Made by a program: the position numbers and the translations under genes
Notes under the pieces: model-generated
Seen by the model: the letters and a program-made list of their open reading frames with translations, nothing else
Told to the model about the DNA's origin: nothing
Database searches by the model: none
From: Nocardiopsis sp. ATB16-24
GTDB taxonomy: Bacteria > Actinomycetota > Actinomycetes > Streptosporangiales > Streptosporangiaceae
Assembly: GCF_030271535.1 (NCBI RefSeq)
Contig: NZ_JASCXJ010000014.1
Location: 62,001-126,000, forward strand
DNA length: 64,000 bases
Reading direction: 5' to 3'
In this document: piece after piece, positions 8,569-19,297 of the stretch
Numbering within the stretch: position 1 is the first letter of the stretch
Layout: every line of letters starts with the position of its first letter

Positions 8569-11500
8569 ATGTCCCGCCGCGCACGGGCACTCGGTGCTGC
8601 CTTGACGGCGCCGGTGCTCCTGCTGTCTGCCCTGTCCGCACCTGCCCTGGCGCAGGAGGAGCCCGAGGCCGACCCCATCCCGTCCACCCCTGAGGCGATC
8701 AGCGAGCAGACAGCTCTGGTCCTGGCCCAGGAGAGCGGTGAGCCGGTCGAGATCACGGCCGCCACCACCGAGACCACCCGGCACCTGGCCAACCCCGACG
8801 GCAGCTTCACTATGGAGCAGGCCGCCCACCCGGTCCGGGTACGCGGACGGCAAGGGTGGACCCCGGTCGACACCGACCTGGTCGTGGCCTCCGACGGCAC
8901 GTTGCGCCCTCGGGCGGCCGTGGCCGACATCGCCTTCTCCGGAGGCGGGGAACAGGCTCTGGCCCGGGTCGGTATCGGTTCCAACTCCGTCGAACTCAGC
9001 TGGCGCGAGGACCTGCCCGCACCCACCATCGACGGCCCTCAGGCCACTTACGCCGATGTCCTGCCGGACGTGGACCTGGTGTTGACCGCGGGGGTGGACG
9101 GGTTCGGCCAGGTCCTGGTGGTGCACACCCCCGAAGCCGCCCAGCACGAGGATCTGGCCGAACTGGAGATGGGGCTGGCCACCACCGGGGTGACCATGCG
9201 CCTGGCCGACAACGGCATCCTCGAAGCCATCGGAGACCGGGGGCAAGAGAGTGTCTTCACCGCGGTCGCCCCGGCGATGTGGGACTCGGCCGGCGCCGAG
9301 GAGACGGGTGAGGATCCCACGGTGATGGCCCCCATGGGCGCACGCACCGAGTTCCTCGACGTGGACCTGACACCGAACAGCATCCGTCTGGTTCCCGACA
9401 CGGCCATGCTCGGTGACGCCGAGACCCAGTACCCGGTTTACATCGACCCCTCGGTGGCGGTCAGCAGGGTGGGACGCACCTACGTCAACGCCCGTTTCCC
9501 CAGCCAGTCGTACTGGAACTATGCCACCTCCCACACCCCGGGCGTGGGATACGAACCCAGCCAGGGCAGCACCAAGCGCGCGTTCTGGCGGTTCAACATC
9601 GACTCGCGCACCCGTAACGCCGACATCACCCGAGCCACGTTCCGCGCCAAGGTCACCCACGCCTACGGGTGCACCAACGCCCAGGTGCAGCTGTGGCGCA
9701 CCAACGCCATCACCTCCTCGACCACCTGGAACTCCCAGACTTCGGCCTGGAAGACTCGGTTGGACACCCGTACCATCAACGCCGGCCGTGCGGCCTGTTC
9801 CGGCGGTGCTTCGCCGACGGTGGAGTTCAACGCCACCGCCGGATACGTGTGGAGTCGAGACGCGGGCAATGCCACCACCACCCTGGGGTTGCGTGGCAAC
9901 GAGACCAAGTCCTCCAGTAACTGGGACTGGCGGCGCTTCGCCTCCAACCCGACCTTGCAGGTGGACTACAACAACCCGCCCGAGATCCCCACCCAGTTGT
10001 CGGACTCCCACGGCGGTACCTGCTCCACCGATCCGGACAACCCGCGCCTGATCAACCAGACCCGGCCCACCTTCACCGCTTACGTCCGCGACCGCGACTC
10101 CACCTCGGCCAACCGCCAGAAGGTCAAGACACGTTTCGCCTGGTGGGTGGACGGCGCCCGGGTGGGTGAGGTGGACACCGTCTCCAGCAACGTGGCCGTG
10201 TGGTCCTCGGGCTCCTACCAGTCGGTGCGTGCGAGCACTCTTCCCGAGGACGTGTTGATCGCCTACCGGGCCAACGCCAACGACGGCACCTCCTGGTCGG
10301 GTTGGTCGCCCTACTGCTACCTGATGGTCAACACCTCCCGCCCCGAACAGGGACCCGAGGTCGCCTCCACCGACTATCCGCTGGGGGAGGAGTTCCACGG
10401 CTCACCCGGTCTGCCCGGGGAGTTCACCTTCACCAACAACGGAGTCGAGGGTGCCCAGAGCTACTTCTACGCCCTCAACGACGACTCCTGCGTCCACCAG
10501 GCCGAACCCGACGAACCGGGTGGACCGGTGACGGTGACCCTCACCCCGCGCCTGGAGGGACCGAACTGGGTCTACGCCCGCACCGTCGACGCCTTCGGCA
10601 ACTCCTCCGACTGCGTGCTCGCCTACTCCTTCCTGGTCGCCGCGCCCACCGACCCGGTGGCCCACTTCGCCTTCGACGAGGGCCAGGGCGACCGCGCCGC
10701 CGACACCGCCAATCCTGGCCAAGGCGCCACCCTCTCCGACGGGGTGGAATGGGTGCGTGGACGGGTCGGCACCACCGACAACCCCGACACCAACCCCACC
10801 CCGCGCCTGGAAGGCACCGCCGTGCACACCAGCGGCTACACCGACGGCGACCCCGGCCCCTACGACGAGATCAACGCCGACCACTCCGCGGTGGACACCT
10901 CCGGCACTTTCTCGGTGTCGGCGTGGGTGAAGCTGGACCGCGCCTATGCCCATCACACCGCCGTCGCCCAGGAGGGTGAGGAGCAGAGCGCCTTTCACTT
11001 GGGCTACCAGGGCAACACGGGTGAGTGGGTGTTCAAGATGTCGCCCGAGGACGAGTACTGGGACGGCTCCCGGCAGTGGGCCACCATCACCTCTGCCGCA
11101 CCCGCTCAGGTGGGGGTGTGGACTCACCTGCTGGGCACCTACGACGAGCAGACCGGGAAGATCACCCTGTACGTGGACGGTGTGGAACAGGGCACGGCCA
11201 CCCACACCGGACCATGGAACGCCCAGGGACCCCTCACGGTGGGACGCGCCCTGTTCCAGGGTGCGGGCAACTACTACTGGCCCGGCGCGATCGACGACGT
11301 CAAGATCTGGGACCGCCTGGTGCTGGACGAGACCGTGAGCGTGGAGGAGACCACATCCGAGGTGTGGCGCCTGGCCAACCGCCCGGTGGCCGCCCAGGGC
11401 CGGTGGATGCTCGACGAGTACGAGGGCACAGCGGTCGCCGACTCCACCGACCACGGCCTGGACGCCGTCCTGCACGCCGACCCGGACACCGCGTGGAACG

Positions 11501-12078
11501 TGGCCGAGAACGGCATCACCGCATCCCCCGGGGTGCGGCTGAACGGGGAGAGCGACCACATCGAGGCCTCCGGCCCCGCCCTGCGCACCGACCGCAGCTT
11601 CAGCGTCTCGGCCTGGGTGCGCCTGGACGAGACGGGGGAGGGCGTCAACACCTCCGCCGTGAGCCAGACCGGCCACTTCCAAAGCGGATTCCACCTGGGC
11701 TACCAGGGCTCCAACGGAGCGTGGACGTTCAAGATGGCCCCCCACGACGACTCCCCCACCTCGGGCTCGGCCGGGTGGACCTACGCCTCTTCCACCACCA
11801 CCGCCCGGCTGGGGGAGTGGACCCACCTGGCCGGCGTCTACGACCACACCACCGGTGAACTGGTGCTCTACGTCAACGGCCTCGAGGAATCACGGGTGGG
11901 CGTCGACCACGCCTGGCACGCCGACGGACCGCTCCGGATCGGCAGCGCCCAACACCAGGGCGCCAACACCTACCACTGGACCGGCGACATCGACGACGCC
12001 CACGCCTACCAGGGTGTACTCAACGACCGCGACCTGTTGCAGGTGCATACGGGGGAGTTCCCCGACGCCCAGGGCTGA
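8569..12078 (+). CDS. Secreted LamG-domain protein paired with the RHS toxin
   Basis: 1169 residues. A Sec signal peptide is clear: basic MSRRAR, hydrophobic core and APALAQ cleavage context around residue 28. Residues about 300-460 resemble DNRLRE-type beta modules (YVNARFPSQSYWNYATSH). Two LamG/concanavalin-like jelly rolls follow, about 698-920 and 945-1160, each with SVSAWV, HLGYQG and LYVDG or LYVNG motifs and each starting with FDEGQG- or LDEYEG-type sequence. Such proteins sit directly upstream of RHS polymorphic toxins in actinomycetes, and probably help to display or deliver the toxin at the cell surface. The RHS gene begins 65 bases downstream, so the pair is probably one operon. 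Confidence 0.88.
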   Translation: MSRRARALGAALTAPVLLLSALSAPALAQEEPEADPIPSTPEAISEQTALVLAQESGEPVEITAATTETTRHLANPDGSFTMEQAAHPVRVRGRQGWTPVDTDLVVASDGTLRPRAAVADIAFSGGGEQALARVGIGSNSVELSWREDLPAPTIDGPQATYADVLPDVDLVLTAGVDGFGQVLVVHTPEAAQHEDLAELEMGLATTGVTMRLADNGILEAIGDRGQESVFTAVAPAMWDSAGAEETGEDPTVMAPMGARTEFLDVDLTPNSIRLVPDTAMLGDAETQYPVYIDPSVAVSRVGRTYVNARFPSQSYWNYATSHTPGVGYEPSQGSTKRAFWRFNIDSRTRNADITRATFRAKVTHAYGCTNAQVQLWRTNAITSSTTWNSQTSAWKTRLDTRTINAGRAACSGGASPTVEFNATAGYVWSRDAGNATTTLGLRGNETKSSSNWDWRRFASNPTLQVDYNNPPEIPTQLSDSHGGTCSTDPDNPRLINQTRPTFTAYVRDRDSTSANRQKVKTRFAWWVDGARVGEVDTVSSNVAVWSSGSYQSVRASTLPEDVLIAYRANANDGTSWSGWSPYCYLMVNTSRPEQGPEVASTDYPLGEEFHGSPGLPGEFTFTNNGVEGAQSYFYALNDDSCVHQAEPDEPGGPVTVTLTPRLEGPNWVYARTVDAFGNSSDCVLAYSFLVAAPTDPVAHFAFDEGQGDRAADTANPGQGATLSDGVEWVRGRVGTTDNPDTNPTPRLEGTAVHTSGYTDGDPGPYDEINADHSAVDTSGTFSVSAWVKLDRAYAHHTAVAQEGEEQSAFHLGYQGNTGEWVFKMSPEDEYWDGSRQWATITSAAPAQVGVWTHLLGTYDEQTGKITLYVDGVEQGTATHTGPWNAQGPLTVGRALFQGAGNYYWPGAIDDVKIWDRLVLDETVSVEETTSEVWRLANRPVAAQGRWMLDEYEGTAVADSTDHGLDAVLHADPDTAWNVAENGITASPGVRLNGESDHIEASGPALRTDRSFSVSAWVRLDETGEGVNTSAVSQTGHFQSGFHLGYQGSNGAWTFKMAPHDDSPTSGSAGWTYASSTTTARLGEWTHLAGVYDHTTGELVLYVNGLEESRVGVDHAWHADGPLRIGSAQHQGANTYHWTGDIDDAHAYQGVLNDRDLLQVHTGEFPDAQG

Positions 12079-12143
12079 CAGCGTTTCCGACCCCACCCCC
12101 ACCCCTGTGATCATCCCCCGCCGCCCAGGCGGGGAACAGAAGG

Positions 12144-15100
12144 ATGACTGTGACCCCGCGCAGTGACACCCCCGCCCGCCCCGGACCGATCCGCCGAGGC
12201 ATCACCTACTCCCTCGCCCTCGTTCTGGCCGCCGGACTGCTGAACACGCTTCCGGCGTCCGCGAACGCCTACAACCCCAGACCCGAGACAGAGGAAACCC
12301 CTTCGGTGGAGGGGCACGACCTGCTGCCCTCGGCCACGGGGGGAAGCGACGCGATCGCCGAGGCGGCTCTGACCGAACCGGAGGAAGCGGACTGGCCTGA
12401 GGCCTCCTCCAGCGAGGTCGCCCTGAACGGCGCCCGGGTCCAGACCCTGGATGCCCAAGAGGATTCGCCGGTCACGATCACGCCGGTGACAGGCGAGGAG
12501 CTGCAGGAGTGGGAGGTCCCCCAGCACTGGCAGGAGTGGGTACCACAGGCGCCTGAAGAGGAGGACCAGACCGAAGAAGAGGGGGCCGAACAGGAAGAAC
12601 CCGCTGCGGAAGAAGAGGCCCAGGAGAACCCTGAGGCGGAAACTCCTTTCCCCGACACCGACACGGACACTCCAGACGAGGCCGACCCCTCAGCCGAGCC
12701 CGAGGAGCCCACCGCCCCGCGGGACGGGATGCGCAGGGAACCCGTCGCTTCCGAGGAGCACCCGCCGGAGGTGGACGCCTTCGCCGCTCCCGAACCGGTC
12801 GAATCGGTCCAGGTCGAGGTCCTGGACGAATCCGCCGCCGAGGCAGCCGGGATCAACGGCCTGCTCGTGCAGATCACCCGCACCGACGACTCACCCACCC
12901 TCGCCCCGGTCCAGATGGAGGTGGACTACTCCGACTTCGCCGCCGCGTTCGGCGGTGACTACGCCTCTCGCCTGCGCGTCATCGAACTCGACCCCTGCGT
13001 CCTGGACGACTCCTGCGCGGCGGAGGAGACCGTCGCCTTCGACGCGCCCCGCCTCCTCGACAACAGCGTCCAGGAACAGAGCCTGTCCGCCGTGGTGGGC
13101 GCGGCACCGGCCCAAGGTGCGCTTTTCGCCGTCACCTCCGCTCCTTCCGGCGGCAACGGCGACTACGGTGCCACCCAGCTTTCCGCTTCCTCCAGTTGGA
13201 ACGTCAACACTCAGTCGGGTGACTTCTCCTGGTCCTATGGTTTGACCGCGCCTCCCGCGCCCAGCCAACTGTCCCCGTCGGTGGGGTTGAGCTACTCCTC
13301 CGGCGGTGTCGACGGACGTATCGCCACCTCCAACAACCAGACCTCCTGGCTCGGGGACGGGTTCTCCTACGCCCCAGGATCGATCGAACGCCGCTACGCC
13401 GCCTGTGCGGACTCCGGACACCAGACCGGCGACCTGTGCTGGAACACCGACAATGTCACCCTGTCCATGAGCGGCCACTCCGGTGCGCTCATCAAGCACT
13501 CCGACGGCAGCTACCGGTTGTCCAACGACGACGGCACCAAGGTCGAGCGGCTCACCGGCGCCACCAACGGTGCGCACAACGGTGAGTACTGGAAGGTCAC
13601 CACCACCGACGGCACCCAGTACTTCTTCGGCCGCAACCGCCTGCCCGGCTGGTCCACCGGAGACCCCGAGACCAAGTCGGCCCAGACCATGCCCGTCTAC
13701 GCCGCCGCGTCCGGGCAGCCCTGCTACAAGTCCAACTTCTCCGACTCCTGGTGCCAGCAGGCCTACAAGTGGAACCTGGACTACGTCGTGGACGTGCACG
13801 GCAACGTCATGACGTTCTACTACGACGCCGAGACCAACCACTACGGCCGCAATCTCACCAACACCGCCACCCCGTATGTGCGTGCGGCCAACATCAAGCG
13901 CATCGAGTACGGGCTGCGCAGCGACGACGTCTACGCCACCGCTCCGGCGAGGGTGGTGTTCTCCACCTCCGAGCGGTGCCTGGTCACCGACTCCTTCGAC
14001 TGCGCCCCCGAAAAGCGCACCTCGGGCAACGCCGAGCACTGGCCCGACGTGCCCCTGGACCAGGACTGTAAGTCCGGAACCTCCTGCGCGGGACGGCACT
14101 CGCCCACCTTCTGGTCCACCAAGAAGCTCGACGCGATCACCACGCAGATCCGCCAGGACGGCGAATACACCAAGGTCGACACCTGGGCCTTCGACCACTC
14201 CTTCCCCGAAGCCGGAGACGGTACCGGCCCGACACTGTGGCTGAACTCCATCGAACACACCGGCCACGTGGGCGGCAGCGAGACGCTGCCCAAGGTGACC
14301 TTCGGTGGCACACAACTGCCCAACCGAGTGGACTCGCCCACCGACGACATCGCGCCGATGCTGCGCTGGCGGATCACCGAGGTCAGGACCGAGTCCGGCG
14401 GACAGTTGGACATCACCTACTCCGAACCCGAGTGCGAACCGGGCAAGACCCCGCAGCCGCATGACAACACCAAACGCTGCTATCCGGTGAAGTGGACCCC
14501 CGAGGGCGGGGTGGAACTGACCGACTGGTTCCACAAGTACGTGGTCACCGAGGTCAACGAGCTCGACCTGGTCACCGACCAGCCCACCCTCACCACGAGT
14601 TACGACTACGTGGGTACCCCGGCCTGGCGGTACACCGAGGCCGACGGCATGGTCAAGGACAAGTACCGCACCTGGGCCGACTGGCGCGGCTATGACCGGG
14701 TCATCGTGCGCACCGGCCACCCCGGTGAGGAACGCACCGAGACCGAGTACCTGTACTTCCAGGGCATGGACGGCGACAAACAGCCCAGCGGTACACGCAG
14801 CGTCTCCATCACCGACTCGCGCGGGGTCGAGCACACCGACCACAAGGAGCTTCACGGCACCCTACGCGAGGTCATCATCCGCAACGGTGAGGGCGGAGAG
14901 GAAATCTCCCGGGAGATCACCACACCGTGGCGGAAGAAGACCGCCGAGGTCACACACGGCTGGGGCACACAAAGCGCCCACATGATCCAGACCTCCCGGG
15001 TTTACAGCTTCACCCTCCTCTCCGACGGCACCTGGCGTCAGACCCGTGTCGACAACACCATCAACGACGCCGGCGCCATCACCAGGACCCGCGATCACGG

Positions 15101-18100
15101 AGACGTGGACGTGGCCGGTGACGAGAAGTGCGTCCACACCACCTACGTCAGCAACACCGACGCCTGGATCCTCAACCTCGTCTCCCGCAAGGAGACCTTG
15201 GCCGTCGACTGCGAACAGACGCCCGACCGACCTGAGAACGTCCTCACCGACGAACGGGTGTCCTACGACGGCAAGGCACACGGAGCCACCCCGGACCGAG
15301 GACTGCCCAGCCGCACCGAGAAACTCGACTCCTACTCCAGCGGAGAACCCGTCTACCAGATGGTTCAAGAGGCCGAGTTCGACAGCTTCGGCAACACCGT
15401 CGCCGAAACCGACGCCTCAGGTGGAGTAACCACCACCGACTACACCCAGACCTCCGCCGGGCTTCCGGAATCGGTCACCGAGACCAACCCCCTCGGGCAC
15501 ACCACCACCACACTCGTGGATTCGGCCCGTGGGCTGCCCGTGGCCGAGACCGACGCCAACGGTCGGACGATGACCATGGCCTACGACCCGCTCGGCCGAC
15601 TCACCGGTGTATGGCTGCCCGACCGGGACCAGGCCGCGGGGGACAGGCCCACCGCCAAATTCGAATACCACATCCGCCAAGACGCACCAACCTCGATCGT
15701 CACGCACACACTCAGAAGCCCCACCGAGTACACGATCGGTTACGAGATCTTCGACGCGTTCCTACGCCCCCGGCAGACACAGGCCCCGGCACCGGGCGGA
15801 GGACGGGTGATCACCGACACCTTCCACGACACCCGCGGGCAGGTCGTCAAGGAACGCCAGGCCTACTACAACGCAGAAGACCCCAGCGACACGCTGCTGG
15901 TTGTCGCCAACGACAGTGATATCCCGCGCCAGACCGAGACCATCTACGACGGGGCCGGCCGAGCCACCGACGTCCTGCATGTGGCCTTCGGAGAGGAACG
16001 CTGGCGCACCAGCACCGAGTACCACGGGGACCGCTCCCTGCTCACCCCGCCTGCCGGCGGTATCGCCACCACCTCCCTCACCGACGCCCAAGGACGTCTG
16101 GTGGAAGTGCGCACCCACGAGGGCGGCACCCCTGAAGGCGACTACGAGGCCATCACCTACACCTACACCGGAAACGACCAGCTGGCCACGGTCACCGACC
16201 CCGAGGGCAACACCTGGAGGCACACCTACGACCTGCGCGGTCGTCTGGTGCAGACCGAGGACCCCGTCGCGGGCACCACCACGATGACCTACAACCAGCT
16301 CGACCAGCTGGTCACCACCACCGACGCCCGCGGCCAGACCCTTGCCTACTCCTACGACGCCCTCGGCCGCCAAGTCGGACTGCACGACGACACCCCCGAC
16401 GGGGCCCTGCGCGCCAAGTGGGTCTACGACACCCTGGCCAAGGGACACCTGACCTCCTCCACTCGGTACGTGGACGGCAACGCCTACACCAACCGGGTAG
16501 TGACCTATGACCGGTTCTACCGGCCCATCACGACCGAGGTCCTCATCCCCTCCAGCGAACCAGGGCTTTCAGGCCGTTACCGCTTCTCCACCCACTACGG
16601 ACCCGACGGCACCATCAAGTCCCAGACCTTGCCCGCCGCCGGAGGTCTGGGCCGGGAAACGGTGGCCTACTCCCACAACGAACTCGGCATGCCCACCCAC
16701 ATGTCCGGGTTCACCGGCTACGTCGCAGGAACCGTCTACAACAAGCTGGGCCAGATGACCCAGCGCACGATGGACATCGGCGCCTCCGGCACCCACGCCA
16801 CTTGGCTGACCCGCCACTACGACCAGGCCACCGGCCGCATGTCCCAGACCAGCCTGATCCCCGAACGCGGAGTCGTCGGATCCCTGGTCAACCAGCACTA
16901 CACCTACGACGACGCCGGCAACGTCCTCAACCTGCGCAACGAACCCACCGCCGACCACCTGCAGCCGGACGTGCAGTGCTTCACCTACGACCACATGCGC
17001 CGCATGAGTGACGTATGGACCCCCGACACCACCGGCGAACAGGCCTGCGCGGCCGAACCCACCGTGGACACACTCGGCGGAGCCGCCCCCTACTGGCACT
17101 CCTACGCCTACGACGCTCTGGGCAACCGCACCAGCGAGGTCCAACACGGCCCCACCGGCAACGTCACTCGCACCTACACCCACGGCGACGCCGCCGGACT
17201 GCGCTCCCAGGCACTGGCCCGGGTGGAACAGACTGGCCCCAGCGGCGACCGGTTGGAGGAGTACTCCTACGACGAGGCCGGGAACATGACCGGCCGCACC
17301 ACCGCCGCCCGCGACCAGGACCTGGAATGGGACGCCGAAGGCAACCTGGCCCAGGTGACCGAAGAGGACGGCTCGGCCACCTCCTACGTCTACGACGCCG
17401 ACGGCCAACGCCTGATCAGGCACGACCCCGACGCCTCAACCCTGTACCTGGCGGGCATGGAACTGCGCCTGGACAAACAGAGCCTGCTCAAAGAGGCCAC
17501 CCGGTTCTACTCCTTCGCCGGAGAGACCGTCGCGATACGCCAAAACGACGGCACCCTGTCCTGGATCCACTCCGACCGCCACGGTACCGGACAGGTCGCC
17601 GTCAACGCCCGAACCGGTGAGGAGACCCACCGGTACATGACCGCGTTCGGCGCCGACCGTGGCAGCCAGGGGCAGTGGCCCTCCGACCGGGGGTTCGTGG
17701 GCGGCACGCTCGACGCCTCCACCGGACTGACCCAGATCGGCGCCCGGGCCTACGATCCAGGGTTGGGCCGGTTCATCTCGGTGGACCCGGTGATGCATCT
17801 GACCGACTTCCAGCAGATGCACGGCTACACCTACGCCAACAACAACCCGATCACCTTCACCGACCCCGACGGCCGCAGCATGCTGTGCATCGACGTGTGC
17901 GGACCCGGCGGTTACCTCATCATTCCGTCCACCCCCACACGCCCGGGTGGGATGTATGACTACAGCAAGGAGCGCACGAACTACTACGACCCCAAGACCG
18001 GATGGTCGGGCTGGGTCTCCACACCCTCACCGCGTACCCGAAAGAACAGCGGTGGTAGCTCCAGCGGTGGTGGTAGGACGACTTACCAGGCGCAGTACTC

Positions 18101-19289
18101 CCAGGCCTATCTGGATGCCAAGGCCGAGAAGGAAGAGGCCCAGCGCAAGCTGATCAAGGCCGCCACCGGGTTGGCCCAGTTGGTCGCGGACGAGCTGGGG
18201 ATCACTGCGGGGTTGGAGTGTTTCACCACTGGTGATCTGGGTGCGTGCGGTGAGACCGCGTTGAACGTCGCGTTGATGTTCGTGGGCGGGTTGCCGGCCA
18301 AGATCGCGGCGAAGTACGGGCTTCGGTGGGGCAAGGCAGCGGAGCTGGGGCGTAAGATCGCCCGGCTCGGTGGTGACCTGGTCGACGGGGTCAGGGACCT
18401 GGTCAAGGCCAACCGCAAACTGGACAACGTGAGCTGCCCGATCGGGAACAGCTTTGTTCCGGGCACGCGGGTGGTGATGGCCGACGGATCGACCCAGCCG
18501 ATCGAGGCGGTCGATGTCGGCGAGAAGGTGTTGGCCACTGATCCGGAGACGGGGGAGCAGACCGCGCGGACGGTGCTGGCCACCATCAACGGTGAAGGCA
18601 CCAAGACCTTGGTGCAGATCACCGTGGATCCGACCACCGAGCGCGAGGCCGCCGGTGAGGACAGCGCTGCCGAGGACGAGCGGTCGGGGATCCCGGGGCC
18701 GGTGGCGGCCGGGGATGTGGTGATCGCGACCGACGGGCACCCGTTCTGGGTGCCGGACCTGGGGCTGTGGGTCGACGCGGTCGACCTGGTGCCGGGGATG
18801 TGGCTGCAGACCTCGGCAGGCACCTGGGTGCAGGTTTCCGCGGCGCAGGTCTGGACGCAGACCGCGACGGTTCATAACCTGACCGTCCAGGGCGTCCACA
18901 CCTACCACGTGGCCGCTGGTTCGCTGGACGTCCTCAACCACAATTGTGATCCGTCTTCGAAGGTACTCCCAAGTCGAAAATCGGCTTTTAGAGAGGCGAA
19001 GAGAGATCTTGGTGTCCCAAATAGCCAACATCCGGATGAATTTCGGAGGGTGCCTATGACTGATCGGTCGGGCAGGGCAATTATGGGAGCCAACGGATCT
19101 CCAATTATTACTCGCGAGTATATTTTTAAGAGGAACAATGGAGATAAGGTTATTATTCAAGACCATTCCGCCGGGCACTATTATGGCGAAGGGGGGGTTG
19201 GTGACCAAGGTCCTCATTTCAATGCTCGGCCGTTTGATAATCCTAGGACGGGAAAAGTTCCTGGCACGGCCCAGCATTATGAATATTAG
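12144..19289 (+). CDS. RHS-repeat polymorphic toxin with Hint self-cleavage domain and C-terminal toxin tip
   Basis: 2381 residues. Signal-like N terminus with a hydrophobic stretch at about 20-40, then a Glu/Asp-rich linker (about 60-200). YD/RHS repeats span roughly 1050-1830, and the RHS core (GLTQIGARAYDPGLGRFISV) lies at about 1850-1915. A Hint/pretoxin domain starts at CPIGNSFVPGTRV (about 2096) and ends with VLNHNC (about 2266); this type releases the tip by self-cleavage. The last 114 residues form the toxin: AFREAKRDLGVP, then GHYYGEGGVGDQGPHFN, a His-rich arrangement typical of nuclease-like tips. The tip and the next gene are visibly lower in GC than the rest, as expected for exchangeable toxin-immunity cassettes. 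Delivered to or at the surface of neighbouring cells. Confidence 0.9.
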   Translation: MTVTPRSDTPARPGPIRRGITYSLALVLAAGLLNTLPASANAYNPRPETEETPSVEGHDLLPSATGGSDAIAEAALTEPEEADWPEASSSEVALNGARVQTLDAQEDSPVTITPVTGEELQEWEVPQHWQEWVPQAPEEEDQTEEEGAEQEEPAAEEEAQENPEAETPFPDTDTDTPDEADPSAEPEEPTAPRDGMRREPVASEEHPPEVDAFAAPEPVESVQVEVLDESAAEAAGINGLLVQITRTDDSPTLAPVQMEVDYSDFAAAFGGDYASRLRVIELDPCVLDDSCAAEETVAFDAPRLLDNSVQEQSLSAVVGAAPAQGALFAVTSAPSGGNGDYGATQLSASSSWNVNTQSGDFSWSYGLTAPPAPSQLSPSVGLSYSSGGVDGRIATSNNQTSWLGDGFSYAPGSIERRYAACADSGHQTGDLCWNTDNVTLSMSGHSGALIKHSDGSYRLSNDDGTKVERLTGATNGAHNGEYWKVTTTDGTQYFFGRNRLPGWSTGDPETKSAQTMPVYAAASGQPCYKSNFSDSWCQQAYKWNLDYVVDVHGNVMTFYYDAETNHYGRNLTNTATPYVRAANIKRIEYGLRSDDVYATAPARVVFSTSERCLVTDSFDCAPEKRTSGNAEHWPDVPLDQDCKSGTSCAGRHSPTFWSTKKLDAITTQIRQDGEYTKVDTWAFDHSFPEAGDGTGPTLWLNSIEHTGHVGGSETLPKVTFGGTQLPNRVDSPTDDIAPMLRWRITEVRTESGGQLDITYSEPECEPGKTPQPHDNTKRCYPVKWTPEGGVELTDWFHKYVVTEVNELDLVTDQPTLTTSYDYVGTPAWRYTEADGMVKDKYRTWADWRGYDRVIVRTGHPGEERTETEYLYFQGMDGDKQPSGTRSVSITDSRGVEHTDHKELHGTLREVIIRNGEGGEEISREITTPWRKKTAEVTHGWGTQSAHMIQTSRVYSFTLLSDGTWRQTRVDNTINDAGAITRTRDHGDVDVAGDEKCVHTTYVSNTDAWILNLVSRKETLAVDCEQTPDRPENVLTDERVSYDGKAHGATPDRGLPSRTEKLDSYSSGEPVYQMVQEAEFDSFGNTVAETDASGGVTTTDYTQTSAGLPESVTETNPLGHTTTTLVDSARGLPVAETDANGRTMTMAYDPLGRLTGVWLPDRDQAAGDRPTAKFEYHIRQDAPTSIVTHTLRSPTEYTIGYEIFDAFLRPRQTQAPAPGGGRVITDTFHDTRGQVVKERQAYYNAEDPSDTLLVVANDSDIPRQTETIYDGAGRATDVLHVAFGEERWRTSTEYHGDRSLLTPPAGGIATTSLTDAQGRLVEVRTHEGGTPEGDYEAITYTYTGNDQLATVTDPEGNTWRHTYDLRGRLVQTEDPVAGTTTMTYNQLDQLVTTTDARGQTLAYSYDALGRQVGLHDDTPDGALRAKWVYDTLAKGHLTSSTRYVDGNAYTNRVVTYDRFYRPITTEVLIPSSEPGLSGRYRFSTHYGPDGTIKSQTLPAAGGLGRETVAYSHNELGMPTHMSGFTGYVAGTVYNKLGQMTQRTMDIGASGTHATWLTRHYDQATGRMSQTSLIPERGVVGSLVNQHYTYDDAGNVLNLRNEPTADHLQPDVQCFTYDHMRRMSDVWTPDTTGEQACAAEPTVDTLGGAAPYWHSYAYDALGNRTSEVQHGPTGNVTRTYTHGDAAGLRSQALARVEQTGPSGDRLEEYSYDEAGNMTGRTTAARDQDLEWDAEGNLAQVTEEDGSATSYVYDADGQRLIRHDPDASTLYLAGMELRLDKQSLLKEATRFYSFAGETVAIRQNDGTLSWIHSDRHGTGQVAVNARTGEETHRYMTAFGADRGSQGQWPSDRGFVGGTLDASTGLTQIGARAYDPGLGRFISVDPVMHLTDFQQMHGYTYANNNPITFTDPDGRSMLCIDVCGPGGYLIIPSTPTRPGGMYDYSKERTNYYDPKTGWSGWVSTPSPRTRKNSGGSSSGGGRTTYQAQYSQAYLDAKAEKEEAQRKLIKAATGLAQLVADELGITAGLECFTTGDLGACGETALNVALMFVGGLPAKIAAKYGLRWGKAAELGRKIARLGGDLVDGVRDLVKANRKLDNVSCPIGNSFVPGTRVVMADGSTQPIEAVDVGEKVLATDPETGEQTARTVLATINGEGTKTLVQITVDPTTEREAAGEDSAAEDERSGIPGPVAAGDVVIATDGHPFWVPDLGLWVDAVDLVPGMWLQTSAGTWVQVSAAQVWTQTATVHNLTVQGVHTYHVAAGSLDVLNHNCDPSSKVLPSRKSAFREAKRDLGVPNSQHPDEFRRVPMTDRSGRAIMGANGSPIITREYIFKRNNGDKVIIQDHSAGHYYGEGGVGDQGPHFNARPFDNPRTGKVPGTAQHYEY

Positions 19290-19297
19290 GGGAAATT

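Noticed and set aside
8446-11847. Very long minus-strand frames of 650 and 481 codons opposite the LamG gene
   Set aside because: They mirror the third-codon GC bias of the real plus-strand gene, are Gly/Val/His-rich without motifs, and lack ribosome sites.
12891-14855. 654-codon minus-strand frame opposite the RHS gene
   Set aside because: Antisense shadow of RHS repeats; composition is low-complexity and no domain is visible.
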